The notes beneath the pieces are model-generated. The model saw only the letters and a program-made list of their open reading frames with translations, was not told the DNA's origin and did not search any database. A DNA stretch of 43,339 nucleotides. It comes from a virus. Position numbers and translations under genes: made by a program. The DNA lies in IMG/VR virus record IMGVR_UViG_3300014720_000060, positions 1-43,339 of that record. One strand, given 5' to 3'. Within the stretch, counting starts at the first letter, position 1, and every line of letters begins with the position of its first letter. This document shows, piece by piece, positions 18,258 through 27,157 of the stretch.

Positions 18258-19179
18258 CCTCCTGTAGTTTACAAATACAGGCAGAAAAGTTGATTTCTTG
18301 ATCCAGAACCTGTTTGCACCTGTACAAATGCTCTGATATTTCCAAAAAACACTTCTTTTTCTTTTCATTATCCATATCTGAATAAAAAATAACTTCGCAT
18401 ATTTTCTTTAAAAGATCCGGATAATCGGCATTAAATGCTTTTTCATTTTCTATAATATATTTTCTTACAGATACAAAATCTTCTTTTGAAAGTTTGTTTA
18501 ATATATTGGCTGCCACACTTTCAAGATTTTGAACATTATCATTCAAATTGATGGAAAGATCCAAGGATGTCTGCAATTCAAATATGATTTTGCGTATGTC
18601 CGGATAAAAAGCTTTTACTTTGTTTGAAATTATTGCTTTGTTTTTATCATTAATTTCAATTTTTTCGTTCTTAAGAATATTGATGCACCGTTCCAAACAG
18701 TTTTTTATGGGAGGATTGTAAACGTTTATTTCTTGTACTCGACTTCGAATAGGTTCGATTACCCTGCTAATATCATTACAGGTAAAAATAAACCGGTTTG
18801 TTTCAGAATATTCCTCCAACATGTTGCGAAGTGCCCGCATCGCATCCGCCGTAAATCCATCAAATTCGTCCAGTATCACAATCTGAATGGATCCGTTGCT
18901 GGGCATGAGCTGCAGAAAATTTTTGATTTCATCCCGAACCGTGTCAATTCCCCGTGTGTCCGAAGCATTGATATAAAGATAATCACAACCAAGTTCTTTT
19001 ACTATGATTTTGGCCAAGGATGTTTTTCCCATTCCTTGTTTTCCATAAAGTAAAAGATGTGGAATGGTTTTCTTTTGCAGACAATTTTTTACAAATTCCC
19101 GGGTTTTATTGTCCAAAATGATCTCATCAAGGGTTTTTGGTCGATATTTTTCAACCCATAGGTTATTTGCAATATTCAT
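18244..19179 (-). CDS. Sliding-clamp loader ATPase, gp44-like
   Basis: A 311-residue AAA+ protein (T4 gp44 has 319). It shows the clamp-loader N-terminus WVEKYRPKTLDEI, Walker A GKQGMGKTS (46-54), Walker B VILDEFD (101-107), sensor-1 TCN (133-135) and a serine-arginine finger SRV (146-148, where SRC is usual). gp44 with gp62 loads the gp45 clamp; in T4 that clamp also activates late promoters, which fits the many late octamers here. It sits alone between baseplate genes rather than with replication genes, and no gp62 or gp45 is in the window. ATG at 19179 without an obvious Shine-Dalgarno. Confidence 0.93.
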   Translation of the reverse strand: MNIANNLWVEKYRPKTLDEIILDNKTREFVKNCLQKKTIPHLLLYGKQGMGKTSLAKIIVKELGCDYLYINASDTRGIDTVRDEIKNFLQLMPSNGSIQIVILDEFDGFTADAMRALRNMLEEYSETNRFIFTCNDISRVIEPIRSRVQEINVYNPPIKNCLERCINILKNEKIEINDKNKAIISNKVKAFYPDIRKIIFELQTSLDLSINLNDNVQNLESVAANILNKLSKEDFVSVRKYIIENEKAFNADYPDLLKKICEVIFYSDMDNEKKKKCFLEISEHLYRCKQVLDQEINFSACICKLQEVIGS

Positions 19180-19186
19180 GATTGAC

Positions 19187-19194
19187 CGTAAATA
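19187..19194 (+). promoter_or_regulatory. Late promoter octamer CGTAAATA
   Basis: Plus strand, 8 bases before the ATG at 19203, inside the short divergent gap with the clamp-loader gene. Confidence 0.5.
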
Positions 19195-19202
19195 TATATG
19201 AT

Positions 19203-19664
19203 ATGGATCAAAAGGTTAAAGTCAAGAATTTATTGGATCAATTAAAGGAAGTTCAGGCACTTTCTGAGACACCTCGCAGCCCGGAAACAAGATTGGACAA
19301 AGGGGAGGTTGAAGATTTTGTCATACAACAATCGGCCAGATTGATAAAAGAAACCAACGAACTGATCCTTTCCATGAAGGATTATATAGCTCACAGTCCT
19401 GAAAGCAAAGAGATATTGGCAATATCTGAACTTATCAAAGCCAGTACTGCCGCGATAGACACCCTCAACAAAATTAATCTGGCCGAAAAGAAAGACAAAA
19501 CTGCCAAGGAAATAAAGCTCTTGGACATAGCTTCCAAAAAGGAACTTAAAAACACAAACGATGAAAATCGTGTTACTTTCACACGGGAAGAAATTTTAAA
19601 GCAATTGATGCGATCTTCGGTCGGTATAGAAAGTGTTACCCTGGAAGCTAAGAAATCGGAATAG
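19203..19664 (+). CDS. Putative small terminase subunit, gp16-like
   Basis: A 153-residue helical protein starting MDQKVKVKNLL. The ATG at 19203 is preferred over a TTG at 19182 because a late octamer lies just upstream. The core (about residues 35-105) is a long helical hairpin: VEDFVIQQSARLIKETNELI, a turn with SPESKEILAISELIKAS, then IDTLNKINLAEKKDK. Length and this central helical pattern resemble T4 gp16 (164 residues), which oligomerises and regulates gp17. The match is by pattern, not identity, and the gene is 17 kb from the terminase gene, so this is tentative. It overlaps the next gene end to end by 17 bases. Confidence 0.45.
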   Translation: MDQKVKVKNLLDQLKEVQALSETPRSPETRLDKGEVEDFVIQQSARLIKETNELILSMKDYIAHSPESKEILAISELIKASTAAIDTLNKINLAEKKDKTAKEIKLLDIASKKELKNTNDENRVTFTREEILKQLMRSSVGIESVTLEAKKSE

Positions 19665-20502
19665 TGTCTAAAGCAGCTTTGTTTGTGTAGGATGTTAAAA
19701 TGTCGGCGGCACGGCTTTTTAATTTTGTTTGATATTGCACTTGACCCTCCACAAGAGTCGTGACAATTGTTGGAGGTATAACCTGAACATTTGTGGATCT
19801 GCTATTGGGATTATAATTGGAATAAAATTCCGTAACTTTGAAAAAATCCTTAAAATCCTGTCGGAGTTTTTGTGTAAGATCATTAACTACTTTCATCATT
19901 CTTTGATAATGACCATAGTCCGGTATTAAATTTTGACCATGAGAAAGTGTATTTTCCGAAACCTTTTCTTGTATATTAAAACCGGCATAGCGAAACAAAC
20001 TGTTAGCTGCTTTTGAAAAAGCCGAATTTACTATTTTTGCGTTGTTACTCAGCTGATTTTCCAGTCCAGCCCCATAAATTGAAGGTACCGGAAGATTTTT
20101 CATATCCCGATCCGAAAGAAGCTGGGTCGAATTGTTGGCGTAATTGCTCATTCTTGCCAACGACCCCACGCAATCGGACTGACCCCGGGAATAAATTGAA
20201 TCACCGCCCATTTCAAATTTTACTTTGTCTTTTACCTCAGAAAGAGATGTGTTGTATTGTTTCAACCAATGTGCCGCAAAATCAGCATCTAAATTGGATA
20301 TGTCTAATTTTTTAAAAAAATTTGTTTTTGCTGTTATTGGGTCATTCGCATAATCTGTTTTGTTCCATTCAAGAAAAAGATCCAGTTCTTTTGTGCGATT
20401 GCCAATAAAATCCAGGTAGTTTGAAGCAGACTGATAAAATTCTTTTTTAAAGAAAAGCTGGGCCGATACCATTTCCGGATCAATTGTTTTTATGTTGTTC
20501 AT
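19648..20502 (-). CDS. Unknown protein in the baseplate-hub cluster
   Basis: A 284-residue protein, mostly helical, with no recognised family. It starts with ATG overlapping the stop of the gp27-like gene (ATGA), so it is translationally coupled to the hub gene and probably belongs to hub or tail assembly. Central region contains SRGQSDCVGSLARMSNYANN. No catalytic motif of lysozyme or peptidase was found. A hub or assembly role is inferred from context only. Confidence 0.65.
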   Translation of the reverse strand: MNNIKTIDPEMVSAQLFFKKEFYQSASNYLDFIGNRTKELDLFLEWNKTDYANDPITAKTNFFKKLDISNLDADFAAHWLKQYNTSLSEVKDKVKFEMGGDSIYSRGQSDCVGSLARMSNYANNSTQLLSDRDMKNLPVPSIYGAGLENQLSNNAKIVNSAFSKAANSLFRYAGFNIQEKVSENTLSHGQNLIPDYGHYQRMMKVVNDLTQKLRQDFKDFFKVTEFYSNYNPNSRSTNVQVIPPTIVTTLVEGQVQYQTKLKSRAADILTSYTNKAALDTIPIS

Positions 20503-22109
20503 AGTGTTTTGGCGGTGAATTTAGGATCCTTATAATTGTATGTTTTGACGGCAAAAATTTCATTAAAATATTTTTGATCCACAAACACATGCTCACATCG
20601 AATTATCAGATATATGCCTAAATTTTTGTCATCAAAATAGTTGTCCGGAACAGTATTATGCCGCTGTATGCTGATGAATTGACCAGCTTGACGGCTGGTA
20701 ACACCTTTGGTTCTAAACTTGATACAATTGTTCAGAAACAATGAAGAATAAAGTATTTCATTGCGCCCAAATGAATATCTTTGTGTTTGACTCTCGCTGC
20801 TGATGGTAAAAACATTTTTGATGTTTTGTTGTTTGGTTCTGTATTGATTCAGGGACAGATTAGATGCGGGTGCATTGCCCCCGGATCCTTTTAGATTACG
20901 CACGTAGTTGTCATAATAAGTTTTAGATGCAGTATCCAAACTATTGTTTTCAAAATCTATTCTGAAGGTATTTGTGTTTGAATTATGGCTATGAACCAGG
21001 TGTGAAACCAATTCGTTTTGGGAATCTTTTCCGGAAATATTTGTGAATTCATAACGATTTAAAATGCTGGAATCATTATAACTTACCATGTTTCCGGCAA
21101 AATCAGGAATACGGTTTTGAACATCTGATACAGCAGAATCATCCATCGGCATTCCCAAAAAGAAACTTTCAACAAGCCCCGGACCTGAAGACTCAGATAA
21201 ACCAAACTGAGAAAGAGCGGGAGAGTTAAAGAAAGCAGATTTAAATAAATCTTTAAAACTTTCCAGTTTCCATTCATCGGTATATCTTTCTATACGAAGA
21301 TAGCAATTATCATAATCTGATTCCGGAGAACTTACGTGGTAGCTCAAAAGATAGTTAAGATCATCAATCGCTTTGAATTGTGCAGGGCTACTGTAAAAAA
21401 TAGAACTTCCTCCTATGTCCCATTTTTGTGAAAATTTAGGACTATAACCCTCTTCTGGATTGAATGTTTTTTTAATTAAATTTTGGATGGCATTTCCTGT
21501 ATCAATCCCACGTCCTTGATTATTCAGACGAATAATATCCTTTTCTTCAACATAATCAGAAGTTGTGAAATATACTTCTTTTTCTGTCATGATTTGATAA
21601 GAAAAATCATGAAAATACAGCTTTTTGTATTTTTCGTTTAGCTTATCGCCCCGAATATCTTCTGTATCGTAAATGGTAAAAACAAATCGAAGATTAAAAA
21701 CTTTCTGATCTTTTTCATTTATATTCCCTTTTTTTATGGTTCCGGGAGAAACTTCCGGCATGATATCCACAATCAAAAAGTCACGGGCGTCTCCCCGATA
21801 CCGATATCCTTTGGATCCTGTTCCTCGCTGTGTTCCATCCATTAAAGAAGGTGTTGAATAAAAATTGGATTGAAGAGAATTTAAAGATTCAATAACATCA
21901 AATTTATTGTCATATATCAAGTAACCTCTGTGATAAAAAAGGTCTAGGTTGTCCTCCAAAAATAATGTTTTTATTGCAGACTGTTTTATGCGGACCACAT
22001 CCAAATCTGGATTAAACAATAATATATTATATTTGTATAAAATATCATTGATTTGAACAACCTGATCATCATAATTTTGCAGGTTGGTAATAGGCAACGG
22101 CAAACTCAT
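20499..22109 (-). CDS. Putative baseplate hub protein, gp27-like
   Basis: A 536-residue protein. The C-terminal part has hub-like strands: ILYSSLFLNNCIKFRTKGV, SRQAGQFISIQ, then NLGIYLIIRCEHVFVDQKYF, the 'cup' pattern (remove limits, then a folded return strand with xHxF) common in gp27/gpD-type hubs. T4 gp27 has 391 residues, so this is larger, with an N-terminal extension. Position between the gp53-like gene and the wedge genes supports a baseplate role. ATG overlaps the previous stop (ATGA). No lysozyme domain of the gp5 type is present here. Confidence 0.5.
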   Translation of the reverse strand: MSLPLPITNLQNYDDQVVQINDILYKYNILLFNPDLDVVRIKQSAIKTLFLEDNLDLFYHRGYLIYDNKFDVIESLNSLQSNFYSTPSLMDGTQRGTGSKGYRYRGDARDFLIVDIMPEVSPGTIKKGNINEKDQKVFNLRFVFTIYDTEDIRGDKLNEKYKKLYFHDFSYQIMTEKEVYFTTSDYVEEKDIIRLNNQGRGIDTGNAIQNLIKKTFNPEEGYSPKFSQKWDIGGSSIFYSSPAQFKAIDDLNYLLSYHVSSPESDYDNCYLRIERYTDEWKLESFKDLFKSAFFNSPALSQFGLSESSGPGLVESFFLGMPMDDSAVSDVQNRIPDFAGNMVSYNDSSILNRYEFTNISGKDSQNELVSHLVHSHNSNTNTFRIDFENNSLDTASKTYYDNYVRNLKGSGGNAPASNLSLNQYRTKQQNIKNVFTISSESQTQRYSFGRNEILYSSLFLNNCIKFRTKGVTSRQAGQFISIQRHNTVPDNYFDDKNLGIYLIIRCEHVFVDQKYFNEIFAVKTYNYKDPKFTAKTL

Positions 22110-22477
22110 AAATTAACGTTTTTTTGAATTATGTTTAGTATGGTTGCTAGATAGTTTCTTCTTATAACTTTTAATTCGGTTCCCGGTTCTGCAAATTTTA
22201 TAGGATTGATGATTTTATTTACAAGACATATGAACCACCACAAGTCTATTGTTCCATATTGTTCATAACTAATAGTTGTCCAAGGAACACGTCGATTTAT
22301 TTTTATTATATAAAAAAACTGCTTATCAATACTTTCAGGCACAACAATATTGTTTAAAATATTATAAAAATAAATGGAGTTACTGTCTTTATATAATTTA
22401 AAAATATTTTCATACCGGGATGGATTCAAAGGATCCAAATCAGGTATATCATTTTGTTGTTGGCCCAGATCAATCAT
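22106..22477 (-). CDS. Baseplate protein, gp53/LysM-like
   Basis: A 123-residue protein. It has the motif PWTTISYEQYGTIDLWWFIC, then NKIINPIKFAEPGTELKVIR: the tyrosine/tryptophan-rich 'YGxxxxWWxI...N.I.NPF....G..L.I' pattern of small baseplate proteins of the gp53 and LysM-like tail type. It probably links wedges or binds at the hub. A clear Shine-Dalgarno AGGAGGT precedes the ATG, formed by the last codons of the upstream gene. Confidence 0.65.
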   Translation of the reverse strand: MIDLGQQQNDIPDLDPLNPSRYENIFKLYKDSNSIYFYNILNNIVVPESIDKQFFYIIKINRRVPWTTISYEQYGTIDLWWFICLVNKIINPIKFAEPGTELKVIRRNYLATILNIIQKNVNL

Positions 22478-22479
22478 GA

Positions 22480-23712
22480 TTATATACCTCCTGTTGAGGT
22501 TACAGTAACAGGATCCGCATTAAGGGATGTGTATAAAAAATTACGAGTTTCTGCCACAAGTCCCTTGAGTGTTATTTGCACAGTGTATCCGTCCGGAATG
22601 ATTGTATTCACTTTGTTTTGACCTTGGCCCAAGCTGCTTTCATCCTTGAAAGTTATTTCCATGGGTCGGCGTGATCCCACAAATTGAACTTCCAAACGAC
22701 TGACGTACGCATATGGCATATATTTGTGACCCGGCAATGAAACTTCATAAATTACCGGAGGTTCAATCAAGTCCCGGGTAAAACGTATGGGTCGATTTTG
22801 GTAAACCAAAAGATAAATCAACTGCCAATTTCTAATAACATCCTTGTATGTAGCGTGTCCTGTGTTTAAAAGAGGAAATGCCACGGTAATTTCATCTCCG
22901 CTGTCTTGAAATTGATAAAATTTTGGTTTTTCAATATATGTACCGGGTTCCATGATATTCATTGTACCTGATACATCTTCTGCAATTTTTCTTGAACCTT
23001 CCACAAGAGAAGCAGCTCCTAATGCTGTGACACCTTCCCCTATGCCACCCACATTTTGGTCACCAAAATCGTTGGCTACTCCATTTTGATAATCCTCAAA
23101 ATAAGGGAATGTATATTCCCATCCGGTTGGTTCGGTTATGTAAAGTCCTTCATAAACACGTAAAACACTTCTGGCCCCATCAGATCGAGGAAGACTAAAC
23201 AATCCTTCGCCTCCTAAAAAATTTCCAAATTTTTCTTTGGCTGCACCAATGGTGGCACCAAGCTTATCTATGGTGCTTCCTACTGGACCTGACTGAAGAA
23301 AATTTTGAACTTTTTGTAATTGTTCGCTTATTCTTCCTTGTGCTGCGGCATCTACCGATCTTCCAGCCCGTTGAATTAATCCGGTTTTATCAAATAAACC
23401 TATGGTCATGGAATTATAAGCAGCTTGGGCTATGAGTGCGTTGGTTTTAAGACGTTTTTCACTCAAGGATATGTAAGGAACTTCTTGTCTTTTTGTCAAA
23501 GGAGTATGAGTCCAATAAAAACCGTTGATAACATCCACTGGAAACTTGTCTCCCACACGCAATCTTTGAGTGGATCCCGGAGCAATCGAAGAACTTACCG
23601 AATATCCGGCCCCAACCAAAACAGGAGGAGCGGAATCACCGGTTGTGTCCCGACCCTCAAAATTAATAGGGTTATCAGAAAACTTCCATATATCTCCTAC
23701 AAAGCTTGACAT
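22480..23712 (-). CDS. Putative baseplate-tail tube junction protein (gp48/gp54 role)
   Basis: A 410-residue protein between the tape measure and gp53-like genes. The C-terminal half has strong structural-protein signatures: VYEGLYITEPTGWEYTFPYF, then AFPLLNTGHATYKDVIRNWQ, IYEVSLPGHKYMPYAYVSRL and a final IPDGYTVQITLKGLVAETRN, an arrangement of a tube-like domain that ends in a 'GY-x-V-x-I-T-L-x-x-L' strand. In T4 gp48 and gp54 cap the hub and start tube assembly. The N-terminal half contains a helical low-complexity insert (130-180). The specific assignment is inference from context. Confidence 0.5.
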   Translation of the reverse strand: MSSFVGDIWKFSDNPINFEGRDTTGDSAPPVLVGAGYSVSSSIAPGSTQRLRVGDKFPVDVINGFYWTHTPLTKRQEVPYISLSEKRLKTNALIAQAAYNSMTIGLFDKTGLIQRAGRSVDAAAQGRISEQLQKVQNFLQSGPVGSTIDKLGATIGAAKEKFGNFLGGEGLFSLPRSDGARSVLRVYEGLYITEPTGWEYTFPYFEDYQNGVANDFGDQNVGGIGEGVTALGAASLVEGSRKIAEDVSGTMNIMEPGTYIEKPKFYQFQDSGDEITVAFPLLNTGHATYKDVIRNWQLIYLLVYQNRPIRFTRDLIEPPVIYEVSLPGHKYMPYAYVSRLEVQFVGSRRPMEITFKDESSLGQGQNKVNTIIPDGYTVQITLKGLVAETRNFLYTSLNADPVTVTSTGGI

Positions 23713-23714
23713 GA

Positions 23715-25478
23715 TTAATCACTTTCCCGGTGATATCTTCTCAGGTCAGACACCGATGTTGATTGTGGAAAACTATTCATGGAATTTTGAGTCACCACAT
23801 TGTTTACTATGTTTCTATTATTTGCCATTTGTTCCATCAGCATGTCAAATTTTTGATTAAGATTTTTAAATTCCCTCAATTGATCCACTGCTATTTTATT
23901 GTTTACATTTCCTGTTTTGTTCAGTGTTTCCACTTGGTCCCCAAACATGGAAAATGCTTCACTGGTATTGTCTTCTTGCGTTGAAAAAAGATCTTCAATA
24001 TTTGCAGAAGCAACATTATTTTTTCCTGTAATATCGGTCATTTTGGGAGTTGAGGTAACGGTAGGAGCCGGTCCTGATATTTCAGCCACAGTTGATTCAG
24101 TTGCGATGGCTTTTAGTTCATCAGCAACTTTTTTCATGAATGGTATTTTTGAAATTTTTTCGGCAAGAGACTTTATTCCTTCTAAAATCATGCTAAAAAA
24201 ACTTTTAATGTAACCAAAAACTTTGGAAACAATAGAACCTATTCCTTTCATCAAGGGAATTGCATATTCAAAAACTTTTTTGAAAGCCACAAATGCAAGA
24301 TAAACTGGACCACCCAAAGCTTTGAATAAAAAGTTTAGGATGGGGCTTAATTTTCCGTCCACTGAGCTGAAAAAATCTTTTAACCCTCCAAAAATTTTTC
24401 CTATTCTTTTGAATATTGCTTCCCTGAATTTACCAAGATCAAATTTATCAAAAAATTCCATTATTTTTTGTCCTAATTCTTTATTGAACCATCCTACGAT
24501 CCAACCTACAATCTTACCGGGTATGGAAATAAGAATGGAAAGAAGTTGGTCTTGTATGGCTTGCAGCCCCTGCAACCATTTTCCTTCCCGAAAAGGTTTA
24601 AATATAGCTTCTATCCGATCCCGGATGGTTTCAAATTTAAAAAGATCCAATCCAAAAATTTCAAAAAAATCAAAAAAGTTCAAAATTCCTTGTGTAAATC
24701 CCGTGATTATTTTTTGAAGAAAAGATTTGTCGCTCAATTTAGGATCGGTAAATGCTTGAACTAATCCAACAACAACTTCAAAAAGAGCCATAATTGGCCC
24801 CAAAAGTTTTCCAAACAATCTACCTACTTTAGTTCCTACTTGAAAAATTTTAAAAACAACTCTTATGCTATCTTCAAAAAATGCAAAAAATCTGGGAAAT
24901 TTTGTTGCTATAAGTAAGGGCCCTTTTCCGGCTTCAAAAATACGAAACAACCTTCCTATGGTTTCAAAAAATTTAGATATGGGACCTAATATAACTTTAG
25001 GTACTTTTGCCTTTAAACCTTCAAATATTCCTCCAATAAGTTTACCCAATTTTGTTTCACCAAAAAATGTTTTTATACCTTTGAAAATTTTTATGATTTC
25101 AGCAATTGCACCGGCAACAACACCTCCCACCAAAGCAAGTCCAGCCAATATCATTTTTAACCATTTGTTGGAACTCTCTTGAATTTTTTCAAAAGTAGGA
25201 GAAAGAACAAGATCTTCTACTTGTTTGGTTTTAAATTCGGGACGACCTACTTTTTCCTCTCCTTTGGGAAACACGATATCTTTTATGGATTTGGCAAGAA
25301 TTTTGGACATGGTTTCCCACCGGCGCTTTTCCGTGGTGGAAAGTGTTGAGGAAAGCTTATCGTCCTCGCCTATGATGGTATCTTCTTTTCCTTCCTCTTT
25401 TCCCTGGGTGAAGGAAGCCAGTCTATCTACAGTTTCAGAAAGAGTTTTTAAGAGATTGATCGTCTCATCACTTGTCAT
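23715..25478 (-). CDS. Tail tape measure protein
   Basis: A 587-residue protein, almost the length of T4 gp29 (590). It is dominated by long hydrophobic and amphipathic helices rich in Phe, Lys, Gly and Ile from residue 105 to 440; around residues 108-128 (MILAGLALVGGVVAGAIAE) lies a membrane-like segment. N-terminal 80 residues and C-terminal 130 residues are polar. Tape measures set tail length and enter the cell envelope during DNA delivery. Its neighbours are chaperone-like proteins upstream and baseplate proteins downstream, as expected. A late octamer lies 6 bases before the ATG. Confidence 0.8.
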   Translation of the reverse strand: MTSDETINLLKTLSETVDRLASFTQGKEEGKEDTIIGEDDKLSSTLSTTEKRRWETMSKILAKSIKDIVFPKGEEKVGRPEFKTKQVEDLVLSPTFEKIQESSNKWLKMILAGLALVGGVVAGAIAEIIKIFKGIKTFFGETKLGKLIGGIFEGLKAKVPKVILGPISKFFETIGRLFRIFEAGKGPLLIATKFPRFFAFFEDSIRVVFKIFQVGTKVGRLFGKLLGPIMALFEVVVGLVQAFTDPKLSDKSFLQKIITGFTQGILNFFDFFEIFGLDLFKFETIRDRIEAIFKPFREGKWLQGLQAIQDQLLSILISIPGKIVGWIVGWFNKELGQKIMEFFDKFDLGKFREAIFKRIGKIFGGLKDFFSSVDGKLSPILNFLFKALGGPVYLAFVAFKKVFEYAIPLMKGIGSIVSKVFGYIKSFFSMILEGIKSLAEKISKIPFMKKVADELKAIATESTVAEISGPAPTVTSTPKMTDITGKNNVASANIEDLFSTQEDNTSEAFSMFGDQVETLNKTGNVNNKIAVDQLREFKNLNQKFDMLMEQMANNRNIVNNVVTQNSMNSFPQSTSVSDLRRYHRESD

Positions 25479-25484
25479 CCAAAA

Positions 25485-25492
25485 TATTTAGT
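25485..25492 (-). promoter_or_regulatory. Late promoter octamer ACTAAATA
   Basis: Minus strand, 6 bases (TTTTGG) before the tape measure ATG at 25478. Confidence 0.6.
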
Positions 25493-25505
25493 AAAAAAAT
25501 ACTTT

Positions 25506-26282
25506 TTAGACGTTGGAGAAGAAACTCGTATCTAGATTCAAATCAACAGTTTGCTCACCTATCTTCTGGCTGGTTATATTATTTTCTAAATTTTTGATAT
25601 TTGAAATAAATCCCAGTATTTTCTGAACAAGCGAAGCCGTAAGACTTTCCACTGTGCGGATGTTCTGGGCTATAGTCTGTCCTTTAAGATCCAAAACTAT
25701 TGGTTCTTTTTCAGTAAGTTCGATGGTTGTTATGTATTTGGCCAGTTCCAGTATGTAAATTTCACTCAGAAGCTTTTGAATCTTGGAATCGTTCTCAAAT
25801 TCAGCAGAACGATACTTCAGATAAGAATCCAGAATTTTGTTTTCCTCCTCAATCGAAGGAACACTGCAATTCACGGTTATGGGACCTTGAGTAAATGTTT
25901 CTTTATATTTTATTTCTGTGTTTTTGTCAAAATTATCCAGTATTTTTTGAAGATTTACCTCTATGGTTTCACCATCCTTATCAACTTTTTGAACGGGGCC
26001 AAACGAATGTACTCGAAGAGCCATGATGATCAGGGCCCGATCACTCACAAGTAAGCTTTTGTCCTCGCTATTCTCCAAAAGAATGTTGTTGATCACCTTT
26101 GGATACAGAAATGCAGCCTTGGAACCGGATGCAGCCGCTTCAATAAGATCCTTTTGTTGCTTTGCAGTGAGCGGTGTGAACTTGCCAGTTTCTTTTTTGC
26201 TCAGAATATAACAGTCCGCTTTATCTGACGCTGAATATTCCTTTAATTTGCTTAAAACCTTGTCTAAATTCAATTCTGCCAT
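25506..26282 (-). CDS. Baseplate hub or tail assembly protein, gp26-like
   Basis: A 258-residue protein just upstream of the tape measure. The pattern GKFTPLTAKQQKDLIEAAAS, then FLYPKVINNILLEN and LLVSDRALIIMALRVHSFG matches the layout of the T4 baseplate protein family (gp26): a 'fixed' loop, helix, and a 'reader' helix ending in ALR-x-x-S. A role as hub part or tape measure chaperone is likely. Start MAELNL has the recurrent TTAATTATATGGC context; no late octamer is present. Confidence 0.55.
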   Translation of the reverse strand: MAELNLDKVLSKLKEYSASDKADCYILSKKETGKFTPLTAKQQKDLIEAAASGSKAAFLYPKVINNILLENSEDKSLLVSDRALIIMALRVHSFGPVQKVDKDGETIEVNLQKILDNFDKNTEIKYKETFTQGPITVNCSVPSIEEENKILDSYLKYRSAEFENDSKIQKLLSEIYILELAKYITTIELTEKEPIVLDLKGQTIAQNIRTVESLTASLVQKILGFISNIKNLENNITSQKIGEQTVDLNLDTSFFSNV

Positions 26283-26303
26283 ATAATTAATTAACCCAGA
26301 GTT

Positions 26304-27155
26304 TTATTTTTCAATACCATTTTTCTTTTGCATCTCTTCTATGGTATCTAATTCTTTTTTATATAAATTCAAGTGCAGTTCTGCCTCAATTATTGTCATA
26401 TTTTTAAGATCAGACAAGGAAAAGCGCAGTCTTCTTATCAAAATATACTCCAATTCATAGATGCTCATCAGGTCATAATTGAAAATTGACACAAGATATT
26501 GTACAAGAGATTCATTGTAAGGATTTAATTTTATATTTTTAAAATCTTTTATGTCCATGTCCTCAAAGAGACACGTATTTTCAAAAATTTTAACTATTTT
26601 TTGTGTAAATTTTATAATTTCCCCGGAAAAGCTGGCATCCAAACTCTGCAGTACCCTGTCCTTGTCATAAGGAGTCAGTTCAGAGAAGTTTATGTTGTCT
26701 TTGCCTATCTTCAGGGTGCGAATATTACGGCTTATAACGTCAAAATTCTCGTCCGGAAGCAGATTGTGAGGCAATCCCATGCATAATTCCAGATTTTTGT
26801 TACAAACATACTGATCATCACATTCTTTTATCAGGGATGAAAAGTTTAAAATGTGATTTATGTTGTGTTTGTAAACAACTGGATCGCCCTTTTCATTTCG
26901 ACCCTCCAATTTTACAGTATCCCCGTAACAATAAGAACGTAACTGACAAAGAATGGCCAACATGTCCAACACGTGATAACTTTTGGGTTCCACTGCAAGA
27001 GTGTTTACAAGGTTTTCCACACACTTGGAAAACCCAACCACATCGTTGTTTTTGATGTATTTGCTTATGGTTTTGCTTGTTTGGAAATCAATTTCTCGGA
27101 AATACTCGTACTTTCCTGTTGAAGGTATGAGCACCTTGCAAAGAAAACTTTTCAT
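26304..27155 (-). CDS. Putative tail assembly chaperone
   Basis: A 283-residue soluble helical protein. It begins with a strand-loop MKSFLCKVLIPSTGKYEYF and ends with a helix pair YELEYILIRRLRFSLSDL then MTIIEAELHLNLYKKELD, a layout common in chaperones that act just ahead of the tape measure gene. It also resembles the gp26 family in outline, so it could be a paralogue of the next gene. Start ATG two bases after the upstream stop. No direct family match can be claimed. Confidence 0.5.
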   Translation of the reverse strand: MKSFLCKVLIPSTGKYEYFREIDFQTSKTISKYIKNNDVVGFSKCVENLVNTLAVEPKSYHVLDMLAILCQLRSYCYGDTVKLEGRNEKGDPVVYKHNINHILNFSSLIKECDDQYVCNKNLELCMGLPHNLLPDENFDVISRNIRTLKIGKDNINFSELTPYDKDRVLQSLDASFSGEIIKFTQKIVKIFENTCLFEDMDIKDFKNIKLNPYNESLVQYLVSIFNYDLMSIYELEYILIRRLRFSLSDLKNMTIIEAELHLNLYKKELDTIEEMQKKNGIEK

Positions 27156-27157
27156 AA

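Noticed and set aside
20499-20502. Programmed frameshift between gp27-like and next gene
   Set aside because: The four-base ATGA overlap explains coupling without any slippery sequence.
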